Part shown: piece by piece, positions 36,024 to 44,610 of the stretch
Numbering within the stretch: position 1 is the first letter of the stretch
How the letters are laid out: every line of letters begins with the position of its first letter
NCBI GenBank assembly: GCA_003569165.1
Contig: BGOI01000001.1
Coordinates: 280,001 to 344,000 of the forward strand
DNA: 64,000 nt
Direction of reading: 5' to 3'
Source of the DNA: Opitutia bacterium
GTDB lineage: Bacteria > Verrucomicrobiota > Verrucomicrobiia > Opitutales > UBA953
Made by a program: the position numbers and the translations under genes
Notes under the pieces: model-generated
What the model saw: only the letters and a program-made list of their open reading frames with translations
Told to the model about the DNA's origin: nothing
Databases searched by the model: none

Positions 36024-37406
36024 ATGACTCCTCCCATGAACCAACCCAAAATCGAAATCCTGCCCCTCAAGAAGGGCTTCCTCCGCGCCGCCGCTGATGC
36101 GACGCATGTCCTCGTCCGCCTCGTCGCCCCGGCCCAGCCCACGTCCAACCAAGAACAGGCGCCCCGCGCCCCGCTGGACCTCGCCCTCGTCATCGACCGC
36201 TCCGGCTCGATGGGAGGTGAACCGCTCGCGGCCGCCCTTGAAAGCGCCGCGCGCATCGTCCGCGGCCTCCGTTCCGATGACCGGGTCGCCATCGTGGCCT
36301 TCGATTCCTCCATCGAAGTCGTCCAGCCGCTGACGGCCGCCTCCGATCGCGAAGCCATCGTCGCCCGCATCAAGGAGATCGACGCCCGTGGCTCGACCGA
36401 TCTGTTCGGCGGCTGGGAAGAAGGCGTGAAGCAGCTCGCTCCGTTCACCCGCAAAGACCGCATCGCCCGCGTGATTCTGCTCAGCGACGGCCAGGCCAAC
36501 CAAGGCGTGGTCAACGAAAGCGAAATCTTCGCTCGCGTCACCAAGGCCGCCGGCGCCGGCATCACGACCTCGACGGTTGGACTCGGCCACGGCTTCAACG
36601 AATCCCTCATGACCGGCATGGCCACCGCCGGCGAAGGCGTCGCCAACTTCGGTCAGACGGCCGACGACCTCGACGAGGCCTTCGAGGAGCAATTCGCGAT
36701 CCTGTCGAACTCCTTCCTGCGTCAGGTTAAAGTCAGCGTACAGGGCGGCAGCGATGTGCAGGCCCGCTTAGTCGGCGAGATCCTCAAGAACGGCGCCGTC
36801 CACAGCCGCAAGCTCGGCACCCTGCCCTGGGATGCCTCGCTCGTCGCAGTCGTCGAATTGAAGATCGGCGGGCTGGCCAAGGCCGACGCCCTCGCCGCCA
36901 TCAACTTCGAGGCCATCACGAAAGACGGCGAAAAGGTGAAATTCGGTCCCGCCCTGATCGCGCTCCCGGAAGTCGACCTCGCCGCCTTCTCCGTCCTGCC
37001 CGTTGACGCCGACGTGGCCGCCCTGATCGACGAAGCGCTCGTCGCGGAGAAAATCGAAGCCATCGAAGTGCTCACGCTTAAACAGAAGTTCGCCGAAGCC
37101 AAGCTGGCCTTCGAAGAGCTGCTGAAGCGCCCCGGCCTTTCGGATTGGGCCAAGCAGAAGATCGAATACCTCAAGCAGCTCCTCGACGACGACGCTATTA
37201 TGGCGGCCAAAGAGATGCGCTACGGTCGCGGCCGCCTCATGAGCCAGACGAAGATGTCGGCGATGACCTGCAACAGCATGAGCCTCGACGAGGACGTCGA
37301 GGCGTTGAAGGTATCCTACCTCCGCCGCAAGCGCGCCGACGGTCAGGCCACCAAGCCCAAGCCCCCGCAGGGCGGTACGGCGGGTGGCCAGACCCCGCAG
37401 GCCTAA
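36024..37406 (+). CDS. von Willebrand factor type A domain protein
   Basis: About 460 residues from the ATG at 36024; the ATG at 36036 is an alternative. A GGAGG lies just upstream, one of the few Shine-Dalgarno-like sequences in the window. The VWA domain (about 45-225) has a complete MIDAS metal site: DRSGSMGG (DxSxS), the Thr in RGSTDLFGG and the Asp in LLSDGQANQG. The C-terminal half contains helices (KQKFAEAKLAFEELLKRPGL) and a Met/Lys-rich stretch before a low-complexity PKPPQGGTAGGQ tail. There is no signal peptide or membrane helix, so it is cytoplasmic. Partners are usually MoxR-type ATPases, but none is adjacent. Its role is unknown. Confidence 0.85.
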   Translation: MTPPMNQPKIEILPLKKGFLRAAADATHVLVRLVAPAQPTSNQEQAPRAPLDLALVIDRSGSMGGEPLAAALESAARIVRGLRSDDRVAIVAFDSSIEVVQPLTAASDREAIVARIKEIDARGSTDLFGGWEEGVKQLAPFTRKDRIARVILLSDGQANQGVVNESEIFARVTKAAGAGITTSTVGLGHGFNESLMTGMATAGEGVANFGQTADDLDEAFEEQFAILSNSFLRQVKVSVQGGSDVQARLVGEILKNGAVHSRKLGTLPWDASLVAVVELKIGGLAKADALAAINFEAITKDGEKVKFGPALIALPEVDLAAFSVLPVDADVAALIDEALVAEKIEAIEVLTLKQKFAEAKLAFEELLKRPGLSDWAKQKIEYLKQLLDDDAIMAAKEMRYGRGRLMSQTKMSAMTCNSMSLDEDVEALKVSYLRRKRADGQATKPKPPQGGTAGGQTPQA

Positions 37407-37427
37407 GCGGTCCAAATGGCTGATTTC

Positions 37428-37458
37428 GCCCGGTGGAAGCAATTCCACCGGGCTTTTT
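37428..37458 (+). terminator. Intrinsic terminator of the VWA gene
   Basis: GCCCGGTGGAA (37428-37438) pairs perfectly with TTCCACCGGGC (37443-37453) around GCAA, followed by five T. Confidence 0.93.
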
Positions 37459-37501
37459 GTTGCCCGGTCAAAACCACGAGGCAAGATGAGTGCCCGTCCT
37501 T

Positions 37502-40500
37502 ATGTCCCGCGTTCTCCGCTTTACCCTCTGGAGCGTCGGCATCCTTGCCGTCGCCCTTGGAGCCACCCTTTTCTGGGTCGAATCCCAACTCCGCCCCGAA
37601 CCACTCGGTGCTCGCGTCAAAGGCCTCCTCACCGACGCCAAGATCAAAGGCGGCATCGCCCGGGTCGAAGCCTCTCTCGACGGAAAATTTTCCGCCGAGG
37701 GCATCGACCTGGTCCTCCCCGATGGCACGAAGATCTCCGCGGCCGCCATCAAGGGCGAAGCGCAGATTTTTCCGATCATCAAGGGCACCTACGCCCTCAG
37801 CAGCCTCGAGATCAAGACCCTCGACGTCGACCTAAGCGAACGCAAGCCAGAGGCGAAGACACCGGGCACTGGTTCCGTCGCCGCGATTAAGACGACCTTG
37901 CCGCCCATCGTGCTCGGGCCCTACGCCGTCTCCGGACGCGTCAAACTGGCGGATGGCACCTTGCTCCGCTTCAGCATCCGCGGCGATGAGTTCGACACCC
38001 GCGGTAAGGCCGACTTCCGCGCCGGTATCGCTTGGCCAGGCTTCGCCGTGGGCAAGCAGATGACTGACCCCCGAGGCGAAATTACGTTGAAGGCCGGTTT
38101 CCGTCGTCCGCTCGGCGCCGATGGCGTTGGCCTCGATGACCTAATCGCCGACGTCGGCAGCCTGCGACTCGAACTCGCAGCCAAGGATGCCAGCCCCATC
38201 GCCGCCGGCTCCGTCGGCTTCGTCCTGGATGCGGCCAGCACCGCGGGTAAGCCGGGCGTTAATTTCACCGGCACGCTCAGCGACTCCGCGAACCGGCCAG
38301 CGGTGAAACTCTCCGGTAACCATCTCGCCGGCCGCACCACCGTCAACGCCCAGCTGGACGTCGACCCGACCCGCTTCGGGATCCTCAGTCAGCAGCTACC
38401 CGATGTCCGCCTGTCGGGCAGCGCCAACGGTGAACTCGAAGGGGCCCGCTGGCAGGCCAGCGCCGACCTCAAGGCGCTCTGGTCAGACCTAAGCAAGTTC
38501 TCGAAGTCACTCGCAAAGAACAGTCGTTCCGAATGGAAGCTCGCGGCGAATGCGCAGAGCACGGCCAGCGGCTTCGCGGTCAACAGCCTCGCGATCACGG
38601 GCAATGGCGTGACGATCGCCATCCCACAGACGCTCACTTGGAAAGGCGGCCTCCTCCCCGAGAACGCGAATGACGCGACGGTAACCATCGCCGCCAACGA
38701 CGCCGACCTCATGTCACTCAACCCTTTCCTCGCCGCCGCGGACGTCATCGCGACGGCCGGCCGCTGGACTGGCGAAGCTTCGATCTCCTTCAAGGACGGC
38801 CAGCCAACTGTCACGAGCATCCGCACGCATAGCCTGCGCGGCGTCACGCTCGAACGCGGCGGCAAGGCGCTGATGCGTGAAATCGATGCCGAACTGCCCA
38901 TCAAGTCCGAGGATGGCGCGATCTCCCTCGCCCCGTTCAGTCTCGGCTGCGCCGCCGGTAATATCGCCACGGGCTCGCTCACGCTACGTCCCGGGGCCGA
39001 GGGAGCTTGGTCCGCCGTCGCCAACGTCAATGTCGGCATCGTCGAGCTCGCCTCCCAACCTAATTGGGAAGATCTGCCGGTCGATAAACTCAAGGGCATC
39101 CGCGTGAGCGCCCAGACCACCGTGGACCGCGCCGCCGGCAAAGTGCCCGTCGTCAGCTCCGCCGATGCGCGCATCTTCCGCCAAGGCCTGAACCTACTTT
39201 CCCTCAAGCTCCGCCAACCGCTCGCGCTCGACGGCTCCAAGCCCACGGGCGTGCTCGTGGAGGCCTCGGCCCGTGACCTGCCGCTCGAATCCCTCTCCGC
39301 GGTCGTTCCCGGCCTCAAGCTGACCGGCGACCTTAAACGCGCTGACCTTGTCGCCGGCTTCAGCCGCGAAGGCCTCTTCGTGCGCACGGAGGGCGCGCCG
39401 CTCTCCTTCACCCGCACCAGCGTCACCTGGACCGGTAAACTGTGGGTCAAGGATTGCGACCTAGCTGCGAGCCTCGACCTCCTGGTCGGCGAGAAATCCA
39501 CCCTCATCGGCTTCAACCAAGCCGAACTGAAGAATCGTGGCCGCACCCTGGCTTCGGGCGACATCAAGCTCGGACTGGGCGACGCCGGCACCACGCTGAA
39601 ACTCGAAGGTGATCTCGGTGCGCTCGCCGAGCAACCGTTCGCGGGGCCGCTGAATATCGTCACGGGCGGACAGTATCGGGCGACCGCCGACCGTGCTCAA
39701 AGCGGCGAGATCAACGTCACCTTCCAAGTGCGCGAGGTCGGCCTCAAGCAGAGCGAAGGACGCATCCAGTCGGCGTCCCTCGCCGGCAGGTATGTGCCCG
39801 CCGCCAACGGCCTCAGCGCCGAAGGATCGTTCAAACTCCAGGCGACGAACCTTAGCTCTGGCAAATTTACGCTCACGCAGAAGGTCTCCGGTGAGAAGAC
39901 CGACTGGCAGGCCGCCGTGGCCATCGATAACGTCGATGTCGACGACTTCCTCTCGCTCCTGCCCAAGAGCGAAGCAGATCTTTCAGAGAAAGGCGCGCCG
40001 CCCAGACCGGACCGGGCTCCCTTCTGGACCAACCAAAGCGGCTCGCTCCAATTGACGATCGGCACGGCGAAGGCCTACGGTATCAGCGCCGAGAAAGTCG
40101 TCGTCCGCGCGGACGCCGAGGAAAAGGCCATCCGCCTAACGCAGCTCAGCGGCAAGCTCGCCGACGGCAATCTCAGCGGCCGCGGCCAGCTCGCTTTCCA
40201 ACCGACGATTAGCAACGGCCCCTATTCGCTCTCGGCCACGGTGTCGCTCAATCAGTTCGATTTCGGTAGCGTCGCCCAAGCCTTCCCCGCGGTGAAAGAT
40301 TTTCTCCAGGGACGCGCGGATGCGACCGCGGGGCTCACGAGCGTGTGCGGCACTCCCGGCGAACTCGTCGGCAAACTTCAGGTCGACACCCAACTCACCT
40401 CCAAAGGCGGCCGAATCCGCCCCTTCGGTAGCAAGAATAGCAGCATGTCACTCTCGGCAAACAAGGCTGGCGACATCGGCGAAACGTTGGGCGGCCTCGC

Positions 40501-41080
40501 GATGCTCGCCGGCGCCCTCACGAAGAACCAGCAGCAAGGCGAGAAGGTGGCCAAAATCGGTGCCGCCATGACGGCGGCGGGTAAACTGCAGAAAGCCGTC
40601 GCCGACTTCCAATACACTTCCGCGACCATCAAGGCCTCCCGCCTCGCTTCGGGCACGATCAAGCTCGAGGCGGCCGATATCCGCAACGAGGTGCTCCACC
40701 TCGCCGCCAAAGGCGGAATCAGCGTGGATCCCAAGCTGGACTTCGCCGACTGGCCAATGGCCTTCACCACGCAGATGCGCGGCGCTGGCGAATTCGCCCA
40801 ATACTTCCAGGCGCTCGGGTTCGGCACCGGTCCGTCGCCGGCCGACGGCTTCACTGAAGGACCCGGCGTCAGCGTCGGCGGATCTCTTAATCAGGTGAAA
40901 ACTGACCTCGCCGAAAAACTCCAACAGGCGATCGACAACGTCCGCGCAAGCCAGTCCACGGCGCCTGCCAATCCGGGCATCCAGACCGCCCCTGGCAGCC
41001 AGGCTGCCCCCGCGCCGACGACGCCTAGTCCGAAGAAGCGGAATCCCTTCGGGGATCTACTCCAGGAGCTCGGTCGCTAA
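37502..41080 (+). CDS. Large AsmA-like inner-membrane-anchored periplasmic protein
   Basis: 1192 residues from the ATG at 37502; a GTG at 37490 would add four. One N-terminal membrane helix (VLRFTLWSVGILAVALGATL) is followed by more than 1100 residues of repeating beta-strand sequence with patterns such as LKLTGDLKRADL and NLSGRGQLAFQ. The C-terminal part has the AsmA-like region KGGRIRPFGSKNSSMSLS and then a Pro/Ala-rich tail. AsmA, YhdP and TamB relatives are bridge-like proteins thought to move phospholipids between membranes or to help outer-membrane assembly; that role here is inferred. The stop codon TAA shares its last base with the ATG of the FecCD permease, so the two are translationally coupled. 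Confidence 0.75.
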   Translation: MSRVLRFTLWSVGILAVALGATLFWVESQLRPEPLGARVKGLLTDAKIKGGIARVEASLDGKFSAEGIDLVLPDGTKISAAAIKGEAQIFPIIKGTYALSSLEIKTLDVDLSERKPEAKTPGTGSVAAIKTTLPPIVLGPYAVSGRVKLADGTLLRFSIRGDEFDTRGKADFRAGIAWPGFAVGKQMTDPRGEITLKAGFRRPLGADGVGLDDLIADVGSLRLELAAKDASPIAAGSVGFVLDAASTAGKPGVNFTGTLSDSANRPAVKLSGNHLAGRTTVNAQLDVDPTRFGILSQQLPDVRLSGSANGELEGARWQASADLKALWSDLSKFSKSLAKNSRSEWKLAANAQSTASGFAVNSLAITGNGVTIAIPQTLTWKGGLLPENANDATVTIAANDADLMSLNPFLAAADVIATAGRWTGEASISFKDGQPTVTSIRTHSLRGVTLERGGKALMREIDAELPIKSEDGAISLAPFSLGCAAGNIATGSLTLRPGAEGAWSAVANVNVGIVELASQPNWEDLPVDKLKGIRVSAQTTVDRAAGKVPVVSSADARIFRQGLNLLSLKLRQPLALDGSKPTGVLVEASARDLPLESLSAVVPGLKLTGDLKRADLVAGFSREGLFVRTEGAPLSFTRTSVTWTGKLWVKDCDLAASLDLLVGEKSTLIGFNQAELKNRGRTLASGDIKLGLGDAGTTLKLEGDLGALAEQPFAGPLNIVTGGQYRATADRAQSGEINVTFQVREVGLKQSEGRIQSASLAGRYVPAANGLSAEGSFKLQATNLSSGKFTLTQKVSGEKTDWQAAVAIDNVDVDDFLSLLPKSEADLSEKGAPPRPDRAPFWTNQSGSLQLTIGTAKAYGISAEKVVVRADAEEKAIRLTQLSGKLADGNLSGRGQLAFQPTISNGPYSLSATVSLNQFDFGSVAQAFPAVKDFLQGRADATAGLTSVCGTPGELVGKLQVDTQLTSKGGRIRPFGSKNSSMSLSANKAGDIGETLGGLAMLAGALTKNQQQGEKVAKIGAAMTAAGKLQKAVADFQYTSATIKASRLASGTIKLEAADIRNEVLHLAAKGGISVDPKLDFADWPMAFTTQMRGAGEFAQYFQALGFGTGPSPADGFTEGPGVSVGGSLNQVKTDLAEKLQQAIDNVRASQSTAPANPGIQTAPGSQAAPAPTTPSPKKRNPFGDLLQELGR

Positions 41081-42021
41081 TGACGGTGACGAAGGCATGG
41101 ATGGCGGGCTGCGTCCTGCTGGCAGGCCTCGTCGTCCTGGCCCTTTCCGTCGGCACCCAAGGCTTCGGCTGGGGTGACGGCGGCTCCCTCCTCCTCCTGC
41201 GCTCGCCTCGCGTGCTCGCGGCGCTCGCAGCCGGACTCGCCCTCGGCATCGGCGGCGCCGCGCAACAAGGCGTCTTTCGTAATCCGCTCGCCGACCCGGG
41301 GCTGACCGGCGTCTTCGGTGGCGCCCTCTTCGGTATCGCCGTGCTGCTGGGACTCTTTCCCGAAGCGGCGTGGCAGCGCGCTTGGTTCATCCCCGCCGCC
41401 GCGTTCGGTGGTGCGCTCGGTACGTCCGCCTTGCTCACGCTGATCGGTAGCGGTGGCTCCTCCGCCCGCCTACTGCTCACTGGCCTCGGTCTGAATGCCT
41501 TCACCGCCGCCGGCACCCTCGTCATCGCCTCGCGCAGCGGTGAGTCACGCGAACTGCTGACCAATGGCGCTTACGGTGACTGGCTAGGGATGGCCACGCT
41601 CGAACTCACCTGGCTACCCGTAGTCCTGTGCCTACTCGCCGCGCTGCTCCTTCTCCCGCTCGCGCGCTCACTGGATCTTCTGTCCTTCGGGGAAGACGCG
41701 GCCCGCGGCTTCGGCTGCGAGGTCGGCCGTACCCGGCGCAAGGCTGTGCTCCTGACGGCCCTGGCGGCCGCGGCCGCCACCTGCCTCGTCGGCCAGGTAG
41801 CGTTCATTGGGCTCCTGGCGCCTCATCTGGCCCGGGCCTTGGTCGGCCCCCGCCATGCGTACGTCTTGCCCCTGTCAGCCCTACTCGGTGCCGGACTGCT
41901 GCTGGGCGCTGACACCATCGGGCGTGGCCTTTGGCCGCAGGCTCCGCTGTCCGCCGCGGCAGTGACAGCGATCCTCGGTGCGCCTCTCTTCATCTGGATA
42001 GCGAGGGGACGCCATGAGTGA
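41080..42021 (+). CDS. FecCD-family ABC transporter permease
   Basis: 313 residues with eight to ten hydrophobic segments. RSPRVLAALAAGLALGIGGA, AAQQGVFRNPLADPGLTGV and GQVAFIGLLAPHLARALVGP are the family's hallmark stretches; the last is the coupling region that contacts the ATPase. This family imports ferric siderophores, heme or vitamin B12 with a periplasmic binding protein and a TonB-dependent receptor. It overlaps the ATPase gene by 8 bp. No binding protein or receptor is in the window, so the substrate cannot be set. It is coupled (TAATG) to the AsmA-like gene. Confidence 0.9.
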   Translation: MTVTKAWMAGCVLLAGLVVLALSVGTQGFGWGDGGSLLLLRSPRVLAALAAGLALGIGGAAQQGVFRNPLADPGLTGVFGGALFGIAVLLGLFPEAAWQRAWFIPAAAFGGALGTSALLTLIGSGGSSARLLLTGLGLNAFTAAGTLVIASRSGESRELLTNGAYGDWLGMATLELTWLPVVLCLLAALLLLPLARSLDLLSFGEDAARGFGCEVGRTRRKAVLLTALAAAAATCLVGQVAFIGLLAPHLARALVGPRHAYVLPLSALLGAGLLLGADTIGRGLWPQAPLSAAAVTAILGAPLFIWIARGRHE

Positions 42022-42721
42022 CGCCTTGATCCACGCACTCGGACTCGGCGTCGAGATTACCGGTCGTCGTATCATCGACGGCGTGTCCCTGTCCGCAGCC
42101 CGCGGACAGACCGTGGCGATTGTCGGCCCCAATGGTGCCGGCAAGACGACGCTGCTGCGTGCGCTCGCGGGGCTAATTCCCTCCGAAGGAGAATTAGATG
42201 TCGGTGGATACGATCCGCGGATTATCGATGCAGCAACCTGCGCCCAAACCCGCGCCTACTGCGCGCAGAAACCCGTTAGCGCTTGGGATTATCGCGTCCG
42301 CGACCTCGGCGACATCATCGGCGACCCCGTCGGCTACGCGGATTGGCTGGCGAAGTTGCAACTCGGTGAATTCGCCGGCCGCCGACTCTCGGAGTTATCC
42401 GGCGGCGAACAGAAAGGCGCGCACCTCGCGATGGCGTTCGCCGCTCTCGCGGAACCTTTCGGCGGAGCGCTCCTGCTCGATGAGCCCGCCGCCTCCCTTG
42501 ATCTCGGCCGACAAGAAGCCGTCACCCAGGCCATCTTCGCCTTCGCTCAAGCCGGCGGTGCCTGCGTCGTCGCGACACATGACCTCTCCTTCGCGAAACG
42601 CTGCGACGGGGTCGTGGTGCTCTTGGAAGGCCGCCTCGTCGCCGCAGGTGAACCCGCGTCGACCTTAACTCCCGAAATTATTTCCGGGGTCTGGGGCGCT
42701 TCGGCTTCGTCAGTACGCTGA
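42014..42721 (+). CDS. FecE-type ABC transporter ATPase
   Basis: 235 residues. Walker A is GPNGAGKTT, the signature is LSGGEQKGAHLAMAFAAL, Walker B is ALLLDEPAASLD and the switch His is in VATHDLSF. The arrangement fits the cobalamin/iron-siderophore ATPases, and overlap with the FecCD permease gene shows that it powers that importer. GEQKGA deviates from the usual GEQQRV/GERQRV after the signature Gly. The 3' end overlaps the oppositely oriented glycosylase gene by 44 bp. Confidence 0.9.
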   Translation: MSDALIHALGLGVEITGRRIIDGVSLSAARGQTVAIVGPNGAGKTTLLRALAGLIPSEGELDVGGYDPRIIDAATCAQTRAYCAQKPVSAWDYRVRDLGDIIGDPVGYADWLAKLQLGEFAGRRLSELSGGEQKGAHLAMAFAALAEPFGGALLLDEPAASLDLGRQEAVTQAIFAFAQAGGACVVATHDLSFAKRCDGVVVLLEGRLVAAGEPASTLTPEIISGVWGASASSVR

Positions 42722-43604
42722 TTTCGGCACGAGTCAGCCGGCCATTGCGGATCGCGGAGAAAAGATACTGCTGGGCCAAGCCGGCGGCCTCGCCGAAGTG
42801 CGCTTTCCCGAACTGCTCCAGCGGTCCGGGCTTCCATCCGCGCAGGCCATAGGCATCGGCCAGCGCTTGCACAACCCAGGTATCGACCGGGAAACTTTCC
42901 AAGCGGCCGAAGCCGAAAAGCGCAACGCAGGCGGCCACTTTCGGGCCGACACCAGGCAGCGACTGCAACTCATTCAGTAGCTCGTCCGTTGGGAGGGCCG
43001 CGAATTCTTCGGCCCAGCGCGGGCGGGCGAGCAGCTTCTTAGCGGTACCGCGCAGGTAGGCCGCGCGATAACCCAATGAGCATGCGCGCAGTGTGTCATC
43101 ATCAGCGCTCGCGATCGCCTGCCATGAAGGCAGCGCGTGAAAACCGCCGCCCAAAGATTCGCCCAGTTTCGCGGCCAAGGCGGCAACCATGACACGAATC
43201 TGCAAGATGCGCTTATTCGAACTGCAGAGGAATCCGATCAGCGCCTCATGCGGATCCTGGCGCAAGATACGCAGACCGGGATAGGCCGCGCGCGCGGACC
43301 TAAGCACGGCATCGGAACGCCACGGCAGCGCCTCGGAGAGTCGGGCCTGTGCGCCCTCGGCGTCGAGATAATGTCGTAAAGCGCCCTCGGCATGCATCGC
43401 GCCTTTCTGACCGCGCCACTCCAAGCCCTGCGGGCTGGAGCGCACCGCGGCGAGCGTTCGGCCGAAGACGCCGACCCAGCTGCCGTCGGAGGCAAGCGAC
43501 CAGCGGAACGCCTGCCCGCCGTCCATCTGCTCGGCGAGCGTGCCAGCGGGAATATCCTCGGCGAGCCGCAACGGCCGCCAAGATGTCCACTCCACCGAGG
43601 CCAT
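42678..43604 (-). CDS. 8-oxoguanine DNA glycosylase/AP lyase, OGG1 type
   Basis: 308 residues from the ATG at 43604, placed just after the lipoprotein stop; the frame extends to 43643. The N-terminal OGG domain (about 5-110, DGGQAFRWSLASDGSWVGVF) contains the GQ-FRW motif. The HhH-GPD domain follows: HhH loop SLPGVGPKVAACVALFG with catalytic K222, and FPVDTWV with catalytic D241. It removes 8-oxoguanine opposite C. The eukaryote-like OGG1 family is found patchily in bacteria, in place of MutM. The 3' end overlaps the FecE gene convergently. It probably shares a transcript with the lipoprotein gene upstream. Confidence 0.88.
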   Translation of the reverse strand: MASVEWTSWRPLRLAEDIPAGTLAEQMDGGQAFRWSLASDGSWVGVFGRTLAAVRSSPQGLEWRGQKGAMHAEGALRHYLDAEGAQARLSEALPWRSDAVLRSARAAYPGLRILRQDPHEALIGFLCSSNKRILQIRVMVAALAAKLGESLGGGFHALPSWQAIASADDDTLRACSLGYRAAYLRGTAKKLLARPRWAEEFAALPTDELLNELQSLPGVGPKVAACVALFGFGRLESFPVDTWVVQALADAYGLRGWKPGPLEQFGKAHFGEAAGLAQQYLFSAIRNGRLTRAEISVLTKPKRPRPRK

Positions 43605-43609
43605 CGGGC

Positions 43610-44125
43610 TTAGCGGCGAACGAGGTCCGAAGGCGTGCCCCACAGGAAGCTGTGCTTCGAGGCGAGAAACTTACCCTTGGCGTCGACCACGGAGACGCGC
43701 CAGGCGATCGGGCGCCACTTAGCCTCGCCAGACTGCTTACCGGTGAGTCCGATCACGTATTCGCCGAACGGGAAGCCCGGCTTCAGGTTGACCGCAAAAT
43801 CATAACGCTCCGGCGGCGTATTTTCCTTACGTACCACTTCAAGGACGAGGCGGCCATCGACCGGTGGCACGACGTCGAGCTTCACGAAGAAATAGTAGCC
43901 CGGACGGGAATCCTCTTCCGTGCGGAAGACCACGTCGGAGCCATGATGCTCCTTAGCGTAGAACGCCTCCGAGGCGCGAGCCACATCGGCTTCGCTCCGG
44001 CGACGTTCGTTGACATAGGCGATACCGGGCACCTCATCCGAGGACGCCACGGGGGTGTCGCAACCCGTGAGGAGCAGCGCAGCGAGCGCGGCCCACGCAG
44101 AGGCCTGGCTCACCGCTCGCCTCAC
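43610..44125 (-). CDS. Hypothetical lipoprotein
   Basis: 171 residues from a GTG. The N-terminus (AWAALAALLLTGCDTPVASS) is a lipoprotein signal with lipobox LLTG-C22; the residues after Cys (Asp-Thr) include Asp at +2, which in enterobacteria favours inner-membrane retention. The remainder (FRTEEDSRPGYYFFVKLDVV, RLVLEVVRKENTPPERYDF) looks like a small beta-sandwich and I do not recognise it. The GTG start overlaps the stop of the 39-residue basic protein as GTGA, which predicts translational coupling. The glycosylase gene follows 5 bp later. Confidence 0.65.
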   Translation of the reverse strand: MRRAVSQASAWAALAALLLTGCDTPVASSDEVPGIAYVNERRRSEADVARASEAFYAKEHHGSDVVFRTEEDSRPGYYFFVKLDVVPPVDGRLVLEVVRKENTPPERYDFAVNLKPGFPFGEYVIGLTGKQSGEAKWRPIAWRVSVVDAKGKFLASKHSFLWGTPSDLVRR

Positions 44126-44241
44126 TTCTTGGCCTTCTTCTTGCTCGCGGCGGCGCGGGCGACCTTAACGCGATCCTTCTTGCGCTCGAGGTAGGCGCGG
44201 CGACGGCGACGCTTGATGACTTTATTGCTCTGTTGGCCCAT
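44122..44241 (-). CDS. Very small basic protein (39 residues)
   Basis: A short ORF that encodes MGQQSNKVIKRRRRRAYLER, then about half Lys/Arg/Ala to the end (KKKAKK). It has five arginines in a row and a predicted pI above 11. Such ribosomal-protein-like small basic proteins occur in verrucomicrobial and chlamydial genomes and are thought to bind RNA or nucleic acid, but I cannot name a family with certainty. Support for coding: ATG at 44241, GC-rich third positions, and a stop (TGA) overlapping the GTG of the lipoprotein gene. tRNA-Asn lies 91 bp upstream on the same strand. Confidence 0.65.
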   Translation of the reverse strand: MGQQSNKVIKRRRRRAYLERKKDRVKVARAAASKKKAKK

Positions 44242-44332
44242 AGTGAATGCATCCTCCCGCAACCCCTTGGATGGTCAAGGAGAAGGTTTACGGACCTTCC
44301 CCGGTGGGCCGGGGTGAGGAAAGAGTCCTTTC

Positions 44333-44407
<75 letters not shown>

Positions 44408-44610
44408 GTGCGAAAGGAGTCCAATCAAGGCAAGGTCGGGGCGTCTCTGTCAAACAAATCCTCCGTCCCGCCGCCGAGCTTCTTATCCCTGAAAAGACTC
44501 TGCAATCATCCGAAAAGCATGGATTGGCGGGTGTGCGCGACGACATTAGCCCCACGGCCCCCTAATCTCTGGACACCCTTGTGCAGCCTGTCTTCCTTGT
44601 TCCTATTCCT

